Source: Lithospermum erythrorhizon
Lineage: Eukaryota > Streptophyta > Magnoliopsida > Boraginales > Boraginaceae
Assembly: GCA_019722365.1 (NCBI GenBank)
Contig: JADFUC010000851.1
Location: 49,135-113,134, forward strand
Direction of reading: 5' to 3'
Length of the DNA: 64,000 bases
Below the pieces are notes generated by a model, which did no database searches, had not been told where the DNA came from, and saw nothing but the letters and a program-made list of their open reading frames with translations. Made by a program: the position numbers and the translations under genes. This document shows, one piece after another, positions 24,671 to 36,462 of this stretch; the first letter of the stretch is position 1; each line of letters opens with the position of its first letter.

Positions 24671-25700
24671 TCATAAAATCGGTATTTTATTTTATTGACG
24701 GGAAAATAAATATTTGAAGCTTCAACCGAATCAAAATTAACATAATACACATTATTCAAACGATAGCCATGCACAACAAATGAAGATGAAGCATTTGAAA
24801 TAACACATTTATGTTTAGAAAATTTAACCTCATAATCATTTTCACATAATTGACTCACACTTGTAGCAAATGTCTCGACGCCATCAAAGCATATTAATTT
24901 TAAAACAACCTTCTTACCAATGCATTCCTGCCCAGGATTTTCGGGCGGTTTCGTTGTTAGCGAACTCTTTACATTTCCAACCCGCCTTTGTTACCAAGAT
25001 TTACAGTTAGAGGCATTCGTCATGTGCCTCTCGGCATCCGCTATCCACCATCCAAATATTTTCTTCATGGACGAGCGGCCTCACAACACAAAATCGTTCT
25101 CATTCGAGGTGTACCCACGCGATTTGGGTCCTCAAGCTTAGTTAGTAAGATGAATTTCCTCACAATCCATTTTCGGTCTTGAGACTGGGGACATAAGGTG
25201 CCCATTCTCACTAACCTCTTGAACGTTACTCAGAAGACTCGTGATTTCCTTTTTCACAATAAGTGCAAGTGAAATGCGGTCTAACAAATTTGATACCGAC
25301 GGTTTAAGCAACATTAGAAGAATAGGAGTTATCACTTGAATAGCTCAACTCTCTTTTTGTTGGTAGGATAACGCCAGCATCAAGAATTTCTACCTAACTG
25401 TTTGTTCTCAAGGAATATAAGCTGGAGTGATTTCTTTGAGTGCCCTACATTTTCCAACTCAACCTTATTAAGATTTTGTTTAAGCTCCAATTTTTCAAGA
25501 ATTCCATCATTTTTTAGATCGAGTCAAGCTTAGCAATGTAACTTCATTTTCTAGAGAAGTAGTTTTAGTGCTTTTTAGCTCGTTGAAAGTTATTTGTTCC
25601 TTTTAAGCAATTTTTTCAAAACTTTCTAACAACTCATTATAGTTATAGCTTAGCTTGTCAAAACTACCAGTCGAGTGTTCATCATCACTACCCAGCTCAT
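24649..25700 (-). pseudogene. SIRE-type copia gag C-terminus and start of protease
   Basis: Follows the gag zinc knuckle on the minus strand. In order: an acidic stretch with DDEHSTGSFDKLSYNYNELL (about 25630-25690); a coiled-coil-like region (KSTKTTSLENEVTLL); a Trp-rich block with RHMTN (about 25020-25060), the usual place of the retroviral-type aspartic protease (WIxDSG..RHMTG in intact relatives); and SQLCENDYEVKFSKHKCVIS then GYRLNNVYYVNFD near the low-coordinate end. These last motifs normally sit between protease and integrase in plant copia pol. Many stops and shifts make it non-functional. It ends abruptly at the Tekay LTR junction near 24660, so integrase, reverse transcriptase and RNase H are missing. 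Confidence 0.7.
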
Positions 25701-25789
25701 CATCCCAAAGGAGAATTAGAGCCAAGAGGTACTCCATAGAGTTCTGCATGAGACACACCGCTGCAAGTCTCAACCCTGAGTCGGATTCG

Positions 25790-26820
25790 GGCTCGAATCA
25801 TCCCAAGTGGCCTTGTTGCATATTTTCGGATTGAGACCTGGCTACACGAGGACAATCCATCTTGAGATGTCCGGTCATGCACTCAAAGCATTTTATCTCT
25901 TTTTGATTTTGCCCCTCTTGCTCAGCCTTCGTATTCCTTTCAGTTGTCATATTTCTTGGAAGCTTTGGTGTCTCATGATCATTATTACTCTTTTGAATCT
26001 TAAAAAACTTTTTGAAGTCTCTAGCAAACATGGCCATGCCTTCATCATCTCACTGCCTCACTCAAGAACTTTGTGCTTCTGGGCCGCCACAAAGAGTTTT
26101 CATTTTCTTTGTCCCCAATTTCAGCCTTGTTCTTAGCACATTTCCTCTTCGGCGCTCAACTAATGAGTTTTAGTGGAAAGAGTCTTGATGTCTTTGGCTT
26201 CATTTATAGCACACACCTTTTGGCCAAACTCGGGATTGACGGCTTCTATGATTCTTCCATTCAATTCTTCTAAGGTGAATGTCTTCCCTAGAGAGTCCAA
26301 GTTATTACGATGGTATCGAACCTTGATGCATGTTCGATGGACTCTCATGACAGTTTCAAAGGTTTGATATTCTCTAGTCAAAGTCGAACCCTTGTGCCTT
26401 AACTTGGACTAGAACCAACATGAGCGGGTTTCTAGCAAGTCCCATATCTCCCTGGCCTCAGATCCTCGACTGAAAGAGCCTCCATGCACATGGCATTTAA
26501 GAACATGAATGAGCTTTGGAATGCAACTCACCTTCTTGAGTTCCTCATCCCTAGCACTCCACTATCCTCTTTATCCACATCCTCAATCGGAAACTCCACC
26601 CAAGGCGCACCTAATTTTATTTGCCTCATCCACTTTGGTCAGTTCTATAAGTCTGCTCAGCACTTGATACTTCAGCGGGAAATCGGAAGGTCCTTTGATG
26701 ATCACTCTCCATAATTTGTAGTCGATGCTTTGCACGTGATACTCTGAATGCGCTTGCACCAATAGTCATAACTCTGATCCACAAGCAATGGTGGCCTTGT
26801 ACCGACCTACCTTCAACACA
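25790..26820 (-). pseudogene. Copia gag remnant with damaged zinc knuckle
   Basis: Nucleocapsid-type protein of the same copia element, which would package element RNA. On the minus strand, a decayed N-terminal part (26820-26626) is followed by FETVMRVHRTC and FTLEELNGRIIEA (26381-26200). These correspond to the conserved gag core where copia proteins read VLRxLP..., and TLEEL. A basic linker comes next, then CFECMTGHLKMDCP (about 25900). The CCHC knuckle has one residue too few between the second Cys and the His (three instead of four). It starts about 90 bases past the primer-binding site, as expected. Confidence 0.75.
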
Positions 26821-26899
26821 CAAAGTTCCCCGAAAGCTACCTATATTCTACATTACCCAGATCTTTTTCTACAAGATTTTAAGCTTAAGACGAGAACAC

Positions 26900-26912
26900 G
26901 GGCTCGATACCA
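26900..26912 (-). promoter_or_regulatory. Retroelement primer-binding site (initiator tRNA-Met type)
   Basis: On the minus strand it reads TGGTATCGAGCCC, matching the 3' end complement of plant initiator tRNA-Met except for one missing base and late mismatches. It lies two bases from the LTR end (plus-strand TG at 26915) and upstream of the gag remnant, fixing the element's direction as minus. Confidence 0.8.
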
Positions 26913-26914
26913 AT

Positions 26915-28271
26915 TGTTAGCCTGGGGATATAACCTTAGGGGTGAATAAGGTTTTAAGTTACGTTATTAACTTCTTTCATATTTAATTTAATAACGCTGA
27001 ATTAACAAAATAACGGAATAAAGATTTTGGCGGATAAACCTACTACCCAAGCTCGAAAATTGATAAGTCAACAATTTAACAATCAAAATGATTAACAATA
27101 ATAATAACAATACTTGAGAAAGTAAAGAGTAAAGAGAGAAAGACAATACAATAAGATTTTAACGAGTCGTTCTACTCACTGACCGCCCCTTTCCAATGAT
27201 TCTAGATTTTGGCAAAGATAACTTTTACTCAAGAAATGTTTAAATACACACAAGCAACTTCTCTCAAGACTATTATCAAACACCTAGCCTCCAACTAGAG
27301 GGACCCAAGTTACGCTATGATTTCAACCCCTAATCCAACCTAGATTAGAACCCAAGAACACCTTCTTAGGATTTCACTTTACTACTCAACTTAGAATAAA
27401 GAAACCCTACGCTCACCACACAAGCGATTTCACCCAACACAATAAAAAGAGTCGAGATATTACACTTTTCACAACTAGAAAACCTCACAAAAGATAATGA
27501 AAAATTAAATAGGAGTTAGACTTTTTCCCTTTTTACTCAAGGAATTAATTGTAAATTAGGTCAAAAGAATTATCAAAAGTTCCTTTTGTTTTAAAAGTGA
27601 AAGAGGCTTTATCTAGTGCACAAAATTAAGCCAAACCGCCTCGCATCGTGACCCTATCGAGACCAAGGGGTCTCAATACGAGCCTCAGCCGGGTTAACCG
27701 CAACGTCATAAGCCAGCTCTATAGATCCTACTGCAGCTCGTAGTCTCGACCATCGTGGGACTCTATCGGCACGGGTCCTCTCGAATACTTTGACCGTGAA
27801 CCCTCTCGACGGGGTCTCGATGGTTCGAATTTCTCTTCCAAAATAAAAGATTGTTTCAAGCCAATTTCAAAACGAATGACAAATATCGTATGAGACTCTA
27901 ACCATGAATCAATCTATACTTAGGATTAGAAACTACGGACTATCGATTTTAAAACACAATCAGATTAAATCGCAAAAGTCATTACTCACATATTTAAAAT
28001 GACAATATACTAGAGTGTAGAGTTTCCTTACAAACGCTATAAACAATAATTATGAGCTCCTTTGAAAGGTTTATGCTTGTTAGACTCATCCATGAGCCTC
28101 CTAACACTCGACCAATAACATTTTAAGCTAGCTTGAACTTATTAATCAAACATGAATACAAATCTACTGAAAACGGGTTAGTTCGCTTAAACAATTTGTT
28201 ATCTTCAAAAACAGGTTTGAATCGAATACCATTATTCAACAAATGTGCACTCGTTGTTACGTGATTAACAG
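26915..28271 (-). mobile_element. Copia (SIRE-type) 5' LTR
   Basis: The near end is fixed by the primer-binding site; the plus strand begins TGTTAGCCTGGGG. The far end is proposed at 28271, where gattaaca gives an inverted match to tgttag and a CA terminus, for a length of about 1.36 kb. Inside are an AT-rich part (26940-27160), a stretch with ttttaacgagtcgttctact (27155) in the style of copia LTRs, and a GC-rich part with repeated TCTCGAY words (27640-27830). The element inserted into the Tekay element in the opposite direction. The matching far LTR is absent. Confidence 0.55.
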
Positions 28272-28384
28272 ACTAGTGGTACTTTTTGATTCTCGGAGCT
28301 ACTTATTATTTTATTTCCGGAGTTTTACATTATTTTACCTTCAGTCCCTACTTGTTCCACTTATTATTGCGACACCAATAGGAG
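28272..28384 (+). other. Short segment between copia LTR and Tekay protease
   Basis: About 110 bases without clear identity; probably the damaged end of Tekay gag. Tekay-like coding resumes by 28385. Confidence 0.3.
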
Positions 28385-31300
28385 GCAGGCTCTAAGCTAA
28401 GGTTAGATATGTATATAGGAGATTGTCCCTCGAGTGTGAATAATCAATTGTTAGTTGTGGATCTACTTCCGCTTGAGCTAAGAGATTTGGATTTTATCTC
28501 GGGTGGCGGACTGTCAAGACATCACGCCAAGATTTATTGCCACCGTAAGGAGATTATTTTATGCAGTCCGGTAGACCGTATATTCTATTTGAGGAGAGAT
28601 AGGAAGATTCTACCATCGAAGCTTCTTTATTTCACTCGAGGCCGAAAGTCGGGATGCAAGTAAAGGTCAGGCTAGGTTTCTAGCGACGTGAAGCCTACCT
28701 GGGAGAGAGGAAACATTATATGCGAGTGGTCCGTGAGCATGTCGATGTTTTCTGGAGGAGTTCAGCCACCACTGCAGGTAAGCCGAGTTCAGATTGAAAG
28801 TAGTTTCAAATGACCGCACTCTACTTCTATCAAGGCCGTATGTAATGGCTCCGCGTAGTTTAGAGGAGTTTGAAGACTCCGCTATGTGAACTGCTGATAA
28901 GGATTCATCGCACCGAATGATTCTCCGCGCACTCAGCTTTGTTTCAGGAAAGAAGCACGGTACGCCGAGGTTGCGGCATCGACATAAGCGCTTGAATAAA
29001 GCGACTAACCGTTATCCGCTGCCGAGGGTGATGATTTATTTGACCAAATGGTGGATGCTGCTGTGTTTTCAAGATTACCTGAGATCCGGTTATCACCATT
29101 GAGATCATGAGAGGACATTCGAAATCAAATTTCTTCGATCCGTGTACGGGCACGCAGTTTATGATAATGCCGTTGGGTCGACTAATGCACCAACATCGCT
29201 CATGGATTTGATGAACTAGGTGTTTCCGGGAGTTCTTGGATAAGTTCGTGATTGTCTTCATTGATGATATTTTGATCTACTGAGACGGCAGAGCACGGCA
29301 GATACTGCTGTGTCGAGACATTAAGACAACACCGCCTGTACGCTAAGTTTAGTAAATGAATTTCGTGGAGAAGAGGCGCTCTTTCGGGCCATGTCAGATC
29401 GTGATTTGCATTTCAGGTTGAGCCTCAAGCGAGGCCGTCAATAATCGGGAGCGAATCTACCCAGCTAATTTGTGCGGTATGCTGGGTTTGGTATTACAAG
29501 AGGCAGATCGTGGACTTCTGCTAATTACGACTCGATGACTGTTGACCGTGTCTTTTATTTGGGATGAGGATTGTGAGAGATGTTTCAGGGAGTTGAAGGC
29601 GAAGTTGACTACTGCACCGGTTTTAGCTCTACCATCCGGGTCTGAGGGTTTCGTGATCTACAACGATGCTTCACACCAGGGGTTGGGCTGTGTGTTGATG
29701 CAGAGTGGGAGAGTGATTGCTTATGCTTCTATTGGAAGAATCAAGAGGAAATTACCCAACCCTAATGATCTAGGGTCATGTGCCGATTGTCTTTGGCAAT
29801 AAGTCATGAGGTATTTGTAATGGGGTTGGGATACGATTTATTAACTGACTACAAGAGCTTCAAGTACCTACCAAACATGTAGACCTGAATTTTGAGGCGG
29901 TGAGGAGATGATGGAGTTTATGAGCCTAATTCTCACGATGACTATCAGCATCACCCGGAAGGCGGAATATTGCAGCGCATGCTCGAGTCGGAAGGGAAGG
30001 CGAAGGAGCCAAGTTAGACGATAGCTTAGAGTTGAGCTTGAAGTTTGTAGCGATATGAGTTGTTGGCTCATGTGAAGATTCGAATTCTGCACTCTTTGAT
30101 CGTATCTTGAGTTTTAGCAAAAGACGAGAAATCATAGGATATCATTAAAGAAGCGAAGAGCGGAGTAGATCGGAATTTAAAGATCATGATAAAGGAGCTG
30201 AGGATGAATGGTTGTTCGTGTCGAATTCTAAGGAGTTGAAGGTGAAATTCTCGCATGAGGCTCATAATGGTCTTATAGTATGCACCCGTGCAAAGACGAA
30301 GATGTATCGACTCAGGTCAGTCTATTGCGGCCTAGGGACGAAGAGAGAGAGATTGTAGAGTTCAAGGGGAGGTGTTTGGTTTGTCGCCAGGAAGATTGAA
30401 AGCATAGACGCTCTACAGTTTGTTACAGCCTAATTTTCGATTCTCGAATGGACGCGAGTATCATCACCGATTTCTTATTTGACTTCCTGTATCATCGAAA
30501 GGAACGACGGGATTTGGGTAATCGTGATAGATTATCGGTCCGCCACTTTCTACCGATTAAATCAACCGATGGACCGTAGGCTAAATGAGGATATATAAGA
30601 TCGATTATGTAGACGCATGGGGTTCGAAAGGCCGATTATCTCTCGATCGCGATGCGAGGTTTACTTCGAGATTTTGGAGAGGTTTTCAAGAGGCGTTGGG
30701 AACCAGAGTTGAGTTGAGTACATCTTTCCATCCCCAGACAGATGGCAATCGAGCACACACGATCCGCACTTTGGAGAATACGCTCGAGCGCTGTTCTAAG
30801 CTCGTGGAGTTAGGGACGACGAAAGTTGCCTAAGATGGATTTCAAGTATAATAACAGTTTACGCTATATCCAAACGGCACCATTTGAAAGTATGTATGTA
30901 TGAAGTGTCGGACTCCGCTTGTTGGAACGAAGCGGTGGCAGAGGAAAGTTTATGGTTCCGAAGCTCAGGAAAGATCGTGAGAGGATCGTTGATACAACAA
31001 CATTTGAGAACTGCATGCATGTAGAAGAAATACGTTGATCGCCGCCGGTGGGACTTGTCTTCGGGTTGGTGATCAAGTTTTTTTGAGGATATCTCCATGG
31101 AAAGTGGGGTAATGCGTTCAGCGAGTGGAAGTCAGTCCCTCAAGTATCGACCGCTTTGATATTTTGGCGAGCGGATCCGTAGCTTATCGCTTAGCCGCTA
31201 CTCTGCAGTCGGATAGATTCACAATGTCTTCCACGATCTTGCTCGAGAGGAAGGTTCATGATGAATCTCGCATTCTTAGCTCACCGTGGAACTCGAGGAG

Positions 31301-31440
31301 GATCTACCTTTGGAGTGAGGCCGTGAGAATTGTGGACCGGAAGCGAAAAGGTATCGAAACAAGGTGGTGGCCTGTGAAAGTGTTTCGAGGAATCAACGCA
31401 TGTAGAGCTCTATAGCGGAGCCGCGAGGATGACACAAGAG
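28385..31440 (+). pseudogene. Tekay/Del chromovirus pol remnant (protease to chromodomain)
   Basis: Polyprotein of a Ty3/gypsy chromovirus, broken by many stops but with all late domains in order. Protease tail: VVDLLPLELRDLDF and a mutated LSRHHAKI block, then CHRKEI (28455-28560). Reverse transcriptase: NRYPLP (29008), SGYHH, MPLG (29170), and an intact VFIDDILIY catalytic loop (29254-29280). RNase H: FIWDEDCERCFRELK through LALPSG to GLGCVLMQSGRVIAYAS (29556-29730). Integrase zinc-finger Cys block CLVCRQE (about 30377-30397), then IWVIVDRLS-like text (about 30512), DRDARFTSRFW and FHPQTDG (30630-30743). C-terminal SSIDRFDILASGSVAYRLA and a chromodomain-like tail with VKVFRGINA (31140-31440), whose job in relatives is to steer integration to marked chromatin. 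Gag is missing on the 5' side. Not functional. Confidence 0.88.
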
Positions 31441-31551
31441 TCATACCCGCAACTTTTCGTAGGGAGGTTAGTTGTTGTAGTTGTTTTGTTTTATGTGTTG
31501 TATGTCTGCGTGTTGCATTAAGTGTTTCTTCCGTGGTAGTTGAGTTGAGTA

Positions 31552-31586
31552 AATTTCGAGGGCGAAATTTTAATTAGGTGGTAGAT
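31552..31586 (+). other. Polypurine tract of the Tekay element
   Basis: Purine-rich run with tttcgagggcgaaatttt and GGTGGTAGA immediately before the 3' LTR. It is the usual plus-strand primer region; the same motif precedes the LTRs at 1591 and 57381 (both inverted). Confidence 0.75.
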
Positions 31587-34153
31587 TGAAATAACCCGTA
31601 CGTAAAAAGAAAAATGTTATATATATCGTTTGGTGGTGGGACCCGGAGATAGTATAAATACTTTCGGCAAAAAAATCGATATATCGAGACTAGTATTAAT
31701 TGAGTAGTATTATATTTCACGGGTAATAATATATTTAGAATCGGTTTCACGAGAATTTGATTACAAAAAGTGGAGAAATAAAACCGCAACCAAACGGGAC
31801 TTAAGTCATTCTCTAAATATCTCTTCAACCTTATCATCAATCATCCTTATCACAAAAACCACCCCTTCTTCCCTTGGTATTACCGAACCACCTTGTTCCC
31901 CCCCTCCGAAATTTTTTCTTCCATTCTCAGGCTCAAGACAAAAAAAATTGATTTTCATCTTCCCCTCATCATTCTCTACACATCAATGTAAGAAAGGTTA
32001 AATTTGTTGGATATTTCATAAGTTATGGAAGTTTGATCTTGTTGACTTTTAAGATTTTGAGATTTGGGACTTAAATGGGATAGCGGTTTCCATCTAAGCC
32101 TCGATTATGATTGAGGTGATTATAATCTCCATCTTTCGGGGTCAAATGCTGATTTTTGGGAGTTGACTTTTGTTGACTTTTTCCCCAAACTTCCTTAAAT
32201 TGTATTACCTTATAGTTGTCTTGAAATATAAGTTGTGATTTTGATGTTGATTGGAAAGAGAGTATGTTGAGTTAGGATTTTCGCGGGATTAGTAATCGGG
32301 TTTCGACAAAGCGTCATAGAAACGGATTAATTAGTCAGAATTGATTGTTGATCGATTAGAAAGTGTTTAGAGTGTCGAATCAAGGGGGGAGTAATGATAT
32401 TTATTGGGGTGTTGGGGTTGTTGGAATTTCGTTGTTTTATTAGTTGTTTAAACATCGCCGTAGTAATATTATCACTCGTGAGTTGTTAAGCTTGATAACT
32501 ATAATTGATGTAAGTTGATAGTTAAAACCAAAACGGGATATAATCAGAAAAGTAGTAATAGTATTTTCGGGTGTTTGTGATTAGGCGTGGAGCGTGGGAA
32601 ACGACACTTGGATTAGCTAGACGAGGCATTTATTATTGTTAGCCAAGGTGAGTATTTTTATCTCACAAGTATAGATTAGTTTACTTCATCGTGAATGTGT
32701 TGCATTCGTTGATGTTGTGAGCATATGTATGTATCAATGGGTTGATTGTTGAGTATGTATGGTTAGTTAGTGGTTGCCTTGTACTACGGTACGAGTGTGT
32801 TGTGGTTGCCTTGTACTACGGTACGAGTGTGTTGTGATTGCCTTGTACTACGGTACGAGTGTGTTGTGGTTGCCTTGTACTATGGTACGAGTGTGTGGTG
32901 ATTGTCTTGTACTACGGTACGAGTGTGTTGTGGTTGCCTTGTACTACGGTACGAGTGTGTGGTGATTGCCTTGTACTACGGTACGAGTGTGTTGTGGTTG
33001 CCTTGTACTACGGTACGAGTGTGTGGTGATTGCCTTGTACTACGGTACGAGTGTGTGGTGATTGCCTTGTACTACGGTACAAGTGTGTTGTGTTTGCCTC
33101 GTATCTCGTTACGAGTGTGCTGTTATCCGGTATTGCCTTATACTTCGGTATGAGTGTGCTGTGTTTGCCTCGTACCTCGTTACGAGTGTGATGTATAGCT
33201 TATGTCGACGGGCATAAGTTTCTCCCTGCAGGTTGAGGTTGATTATATGCGCATTAGTTGTAGGAATCCGGATTTGCGTTGAGTTGATTGAGTTGTTTAG
33301 CTGTGGGCTGAGTAGTACCAGCGTTGCTGGTAGAGTTGAGGAGTTGGATGGTCTAGTTGTTGGTCGTGAGGTTTTACATTGTTGGTTGATAGAGTAGAGT
33401 TGTGGATTTGATTGGGTATTGTTGTCACTGTTTACTTGGGATAGCATGATCTTCAGTATTGGTTGTCTTTTATTAGAATGTGCATGTTAGTTAGATTGGG
33501 CCTATGAACTAATGACCATAGTAATGACGGTATTGATACAACCTTTAATGTATTTAAAGCACGAGCAATCCAACTCACTAACACATACCCTTATTTATGG
33601 CCTTGAAAGTATCAGATCCCAGATCATCTACATATTTTAAATTAATGATTTTATAGTACAATTACCTACGGAAGTGAGTTAATACCGCCTTAAGATACGA
33701 TCACTAAGCTTCAGCCTTACACCCTATTCGCTATCAAGCGGCATTTTCATTTCAGGCTGTGTTGACGTGTGGCGCCAGAAGCCGCGATCGAGCTGTTTCT
33801 AAAGGATCGTGCCTGTGGAGGCCTAAAGCGAGCCATTGTGTGGCAATAGATCCCAGGTCTCGTTGTTTTGATTGTATTAGGTTGTCTCAGACATTTTTGG
33901 AGATTTCTGCATCGTTGTCAGAGATATTTTGCATGATGCTTGTTGTATTGCCGATGTGTTAGTTATGGCTAAGAATGGTCATCATTTATCTTTTTTCTAA
34001 AATCGTCATTCTGTTGTATATTGTTTTTATGGGTTTATTGAGGACAAAAAGGAGTTTGAAAATTGAAGCCATCCATCGACGCCAAGCGACTCGTGTCAAG
34101 GATTCGCCGATTCTAACCTCGGGGGCGGAAGTTTAGCTTGGTCGGTCGCTACA
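31587..34153 (+). mobile_element. Complete Tekay/Del 3' LTR
   Basis: Runs from TGAAATAACCCGTACG to CGGTCGGTCGCTACA, 2567 bases, a normal long LTR for this clade. The start follows the polypurine tract. The end is the mirror of the TGTAACGACCGCCC terminus at 54629, supporting one family. It holds a 32-base minisatellite (32776-33190) and is the reference for the partial copies at 1-1591 and 23535-24670. Five bases after the end read aagcg; the matching target copy cannot be checked because the 5' LTR start is lost. Open frames through the tandem array (32774-33153) are artefacts of the repeat. Confidence 0.85.
32776..33190 (+). repeat. 32-bp minisatellite with palindromic core in the Tekay LTR
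   Basis: Ten regular units of 32 bases starting gccttgtactacggtacgag are spaced exactly 32 apart (32776, 32808, 32840 ... 33064). About three diverged units follow (from 33096). Each unit carries GTAC-TACG-GTAC, a dyad of two GTAC arms. Units differ by substitutions (tatggtac, gtcttg) with no indels among the first ten. Copy number differs sharply between LTR copies in this window: about 13 here, four to six at 23.56 kb, about two at 0.3 kb. Confidence 0.92.
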
Positions 34154-34735
34154 AAGCGTCGGCATGACCTCCGACCCTGAAAGAAGGAACGCCTCATTAC
34201 AGAGATGCAAGAGAAGCGAATATCCCATCCTCGAAGTCCCGACGCCTCAATGTTTGACGCGCTTATCAAAAACAAAGCTCATAGAACTCCCGTGAGTCAA
34301 AGAGATCCCAGGAGCCAAATAAGCACGGAGTCCAACTTTTGCAAGTATCATAGATACCAGGCATCCCATTGAAAAGTGGTTCATATTCATGAGTCGGTCA
34401 ATGGATCTCGAAGAAAGGGATAATAACTGAAAGAAGACAACAAAGTCTCTTCCAACCATAATCCTCACTATCGCCCAACCCACTGAGGTCAAAGTACCTG
34501 CCACTAGACCAAGCTCATCCTCGGGAAAGATGGATCGACTACGTAATACGAAGACTACGAAGCATTTCAGATTAGCTTGTCGCCGAAATCTAGTCGTGGC
34601 CAGAATTGTGAGAAATCGAGGAGGCGAAATCAAGGATGAGAAATGGAGGATAAGGGTGGGTGACATATGAAATGAGAAAAGTGAAATAGAGCACAAAATG
34701 TGTTGAGATTGCAGATTTTAAAATTTACCCCCCCG
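34154..34735 (+). pseudogene. Possible Tat/Ogre gag fragment
   Basis: On the plus strand a frame contains STESNFCKYHRYQ (about 34327-34365) behind FDALIKNKAHRTP. This resembles the Cys-x-x-His...His...Cys nucleocapsid region of Tat/Ogre gag (KxCxYHxDxGH in relatives), but the second half of the knuckle is lost. An open minus-strand frame of 149 residues (34247-34696) overlaps it; it is hydrophobic, has no recognised domain, and is more likely an antisense shadow. It starts right at the end of the Tekay LTR, so this may be the DNA that element inserted into. Confidence 0.3.
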
Positions 34736-35040
34736 GAGACCAACGTATTGTTTATTTGGGCCTCCAAGTCCAACGTAGTTTTCATTTCGGCCCTTCACCG
34801 ATCCGATCTATGCATATGGGCGCCCAGTACACTAACAAGCCTTGAGATTAGGTGTGTCTGGTATCCGTTATAAATACCAGCACCACGGTTGTAATTGATA
34901 CACAAAGTTCATATTGAATAAACATTATATTCCATTCTGCTAATATGTTTCTCTGTTATTACATATAACATATATTGTATAGCTTATCAGGACTTTAGTT
35001 GCGTATGTCTTGTCTAACGATTTCAATTAAGTGGCTTCAA
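34736..35040 (+). mobile_element. LTR-like promoter and poly(A) region
   Basis: Contains ccggagaccaacgtattgtt and a second ccaacgtagttttcatttcg, a TATA-like gttataaatacca (about 34867), and AATAAA (34917) in the order expected of the R-U5 part of an LTR. No terminal pair or primer site could be confirmed. Confidence 0.3.
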
Positions 35041-35440
35041 CAACATATGTTTTGGAGTGTTTAGACGTTCTAGCTATGTTTTGAAGTGTTTAAGACGTCC
35101 TAGCTTGATCGCAAAGAACCTGTGCTGTCCCTTTGGCGCATACCAATTCCAGAAAAAGAGCTGGAATACAAGCACTGCGACTTGGGCCTCTTCATCCCAT
35201 GTGGCTCGAGCCATTTGTGTTTGCACTGTGATCAGCTTAGTAGTTCTCAAGACTGACCAATCGAAAGACATCCCGACGATTCATTTCCCTCTTACGCAGA
35301 AATTTCGCAGATAACAGAGACCCCACATTATGGCTTAAACTTTTTGAAGAACCTGTGCTATTCTTTCCATATCATATCTGGGGCCTACAATACTAATCTC
35401 TGGATTCTGATATTTATTCTACAAAGAAAAGGCCTTAACA
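35041..35440. other. Unassigned segment with a short internal duplication
   Basis: The phrase ttttgRagtgttta.gacgt.ctagct occurs twice in a row (35049 and 35079). A minus-strand frame (35074-35271) contains ATWDEEA, which is reminiscent of Myb/SANT-like domains found next to hAT transposases, but the rest does not fit. No call beyond that. Confidence 0.25.
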
Positions 35441-36330
35441 GTCAGATTTCATGCTCAATATTTTACTATGCGGCCTTATGAACGTATTTCTTGTAGTATT
35501 TGAATATGTAAATTTCACGATTTGAACATTCATCAACTTTTGGATGATTGTACTCATCTCACTATTAGATTTTGCAATTGAATCCATTCACAGTAAGATC
35601 TGTGAAGAAGAAGTGTAGACAGTACCGTAACCCATCTCACTATTAAATTGTACAAAATGATTGTACTCATCCAAGCTGTCAAAACGAAAAGCTGGATTGT
35701 CCCGCATCTGTGTTTCCTTTTCTGTGAGATCATTGTCCTCTTCTATATCAGCATCAGAATCATACTCTTGTACAAAATTTGCATTAGAAGAACTCGAATC
35801 GACCTCTGGAAAGTCTGTTGATAGATACTTTGTAATATTATTAGGCTAGGACGGACTCCAATTATTATAAATGTATTATTTGTCTCGGGCCTCTATTGTA
35901 ATTGGTCCATTATGTTAATTTAGGTTAATTATAAATTGTATATATATATTACATTTACAGTAAATACAAGCAAGGATTCCTGATCATTCTTCATATACTC
36001 CATCTTGCATCGAGGATCGAGCACAGTAGCAAAAGCTAAAATCATGAATGCATCTTTAAAATATTTATACAGCTTCCCCAACATATTCATCAATGCCATC
36101 TTATTTATAAATTCAACAGAACTAACAGACTCCTTAATCAAAGAAACACGAAGTTTTTGAAGATTATAGAGGTATTGGCTCTTTTCCACTTTTCATTAGA
36201 TGGTACTTCATAGTTGTTCCTAATAATGTGATCAGAGTCATATATTGTCTCATAGATTTCATCTCAAGAGCCAATTCTATGTTTCGCAGTTTAACATGCC
36301 ATGTCAGAAATGCCTTCCCAAAGCTATATA
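35441..36330 (-). pseudogene. hAT transposase remnant
   Basis: Decayed transposase of the hAT superfamily, a cut-and-paste enzyme. On the minus strand, a block with NYEVPSNEKWKRAN (about 36225-36190) matches the family's ...P..EEW.RA... stretch. An intact frame (36189-35929) with INKMALMNMLGKLYKYFKDA followed by LAFATVLDPRCKMEYM is the characteristic MA..M..KF.KYW......AxVLDPRxKMxY region of plant hAT enzymes. The frame then breaks; an acidic piece (EYDSDADIEEDNDLTE) lies at 35849-35661. The C-terminal dimerisation block and N-terminal BED zinc finger were not found, nor the element's inverted repeats. Confidence 0.72.
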
Positions 36331-36462
36331 ATCACGCATCTTGTTGATTGTTTCATTCTGTCTATAATTCTAAGGAATATTTTAATATCAATTATTTTGA
36401 ATTTTTGAAAAATATATTTAAATGAATATTTTATGATATTACTTTAAAACTATTTTAGACAA
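36331..36462. other. Short AT-rich spacer
   Basis: AT-rich DNA between the hAT remnant and the Ogre-type LTR; nothing recognisable. Confidence 0.4.

Noticed and set aside
32774..33153. Three long overlapping open frames rich in Cys, Val and Tyr
   Set aside because: They run through the 32-base tandem array; 32 is not a multiple of three, so the same peptide recurs by frame rotation. Not a gene.
34247..34696. 149-codon minus-strand frame, the second longest of the window
   Set aside because: Hydrophobic, low complexity, no domain. The opposite strand has a better gag-like zinc-finger fragment, so it is probably antisense.
35074..35271. Possible Myb/SANT-like domain (ATWDEEA) beside the hAT transposase
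   Set aside because: Only one short word fits, the remaining Trp spacing is wrong, and it lies on the C-terminal side of the transposase.
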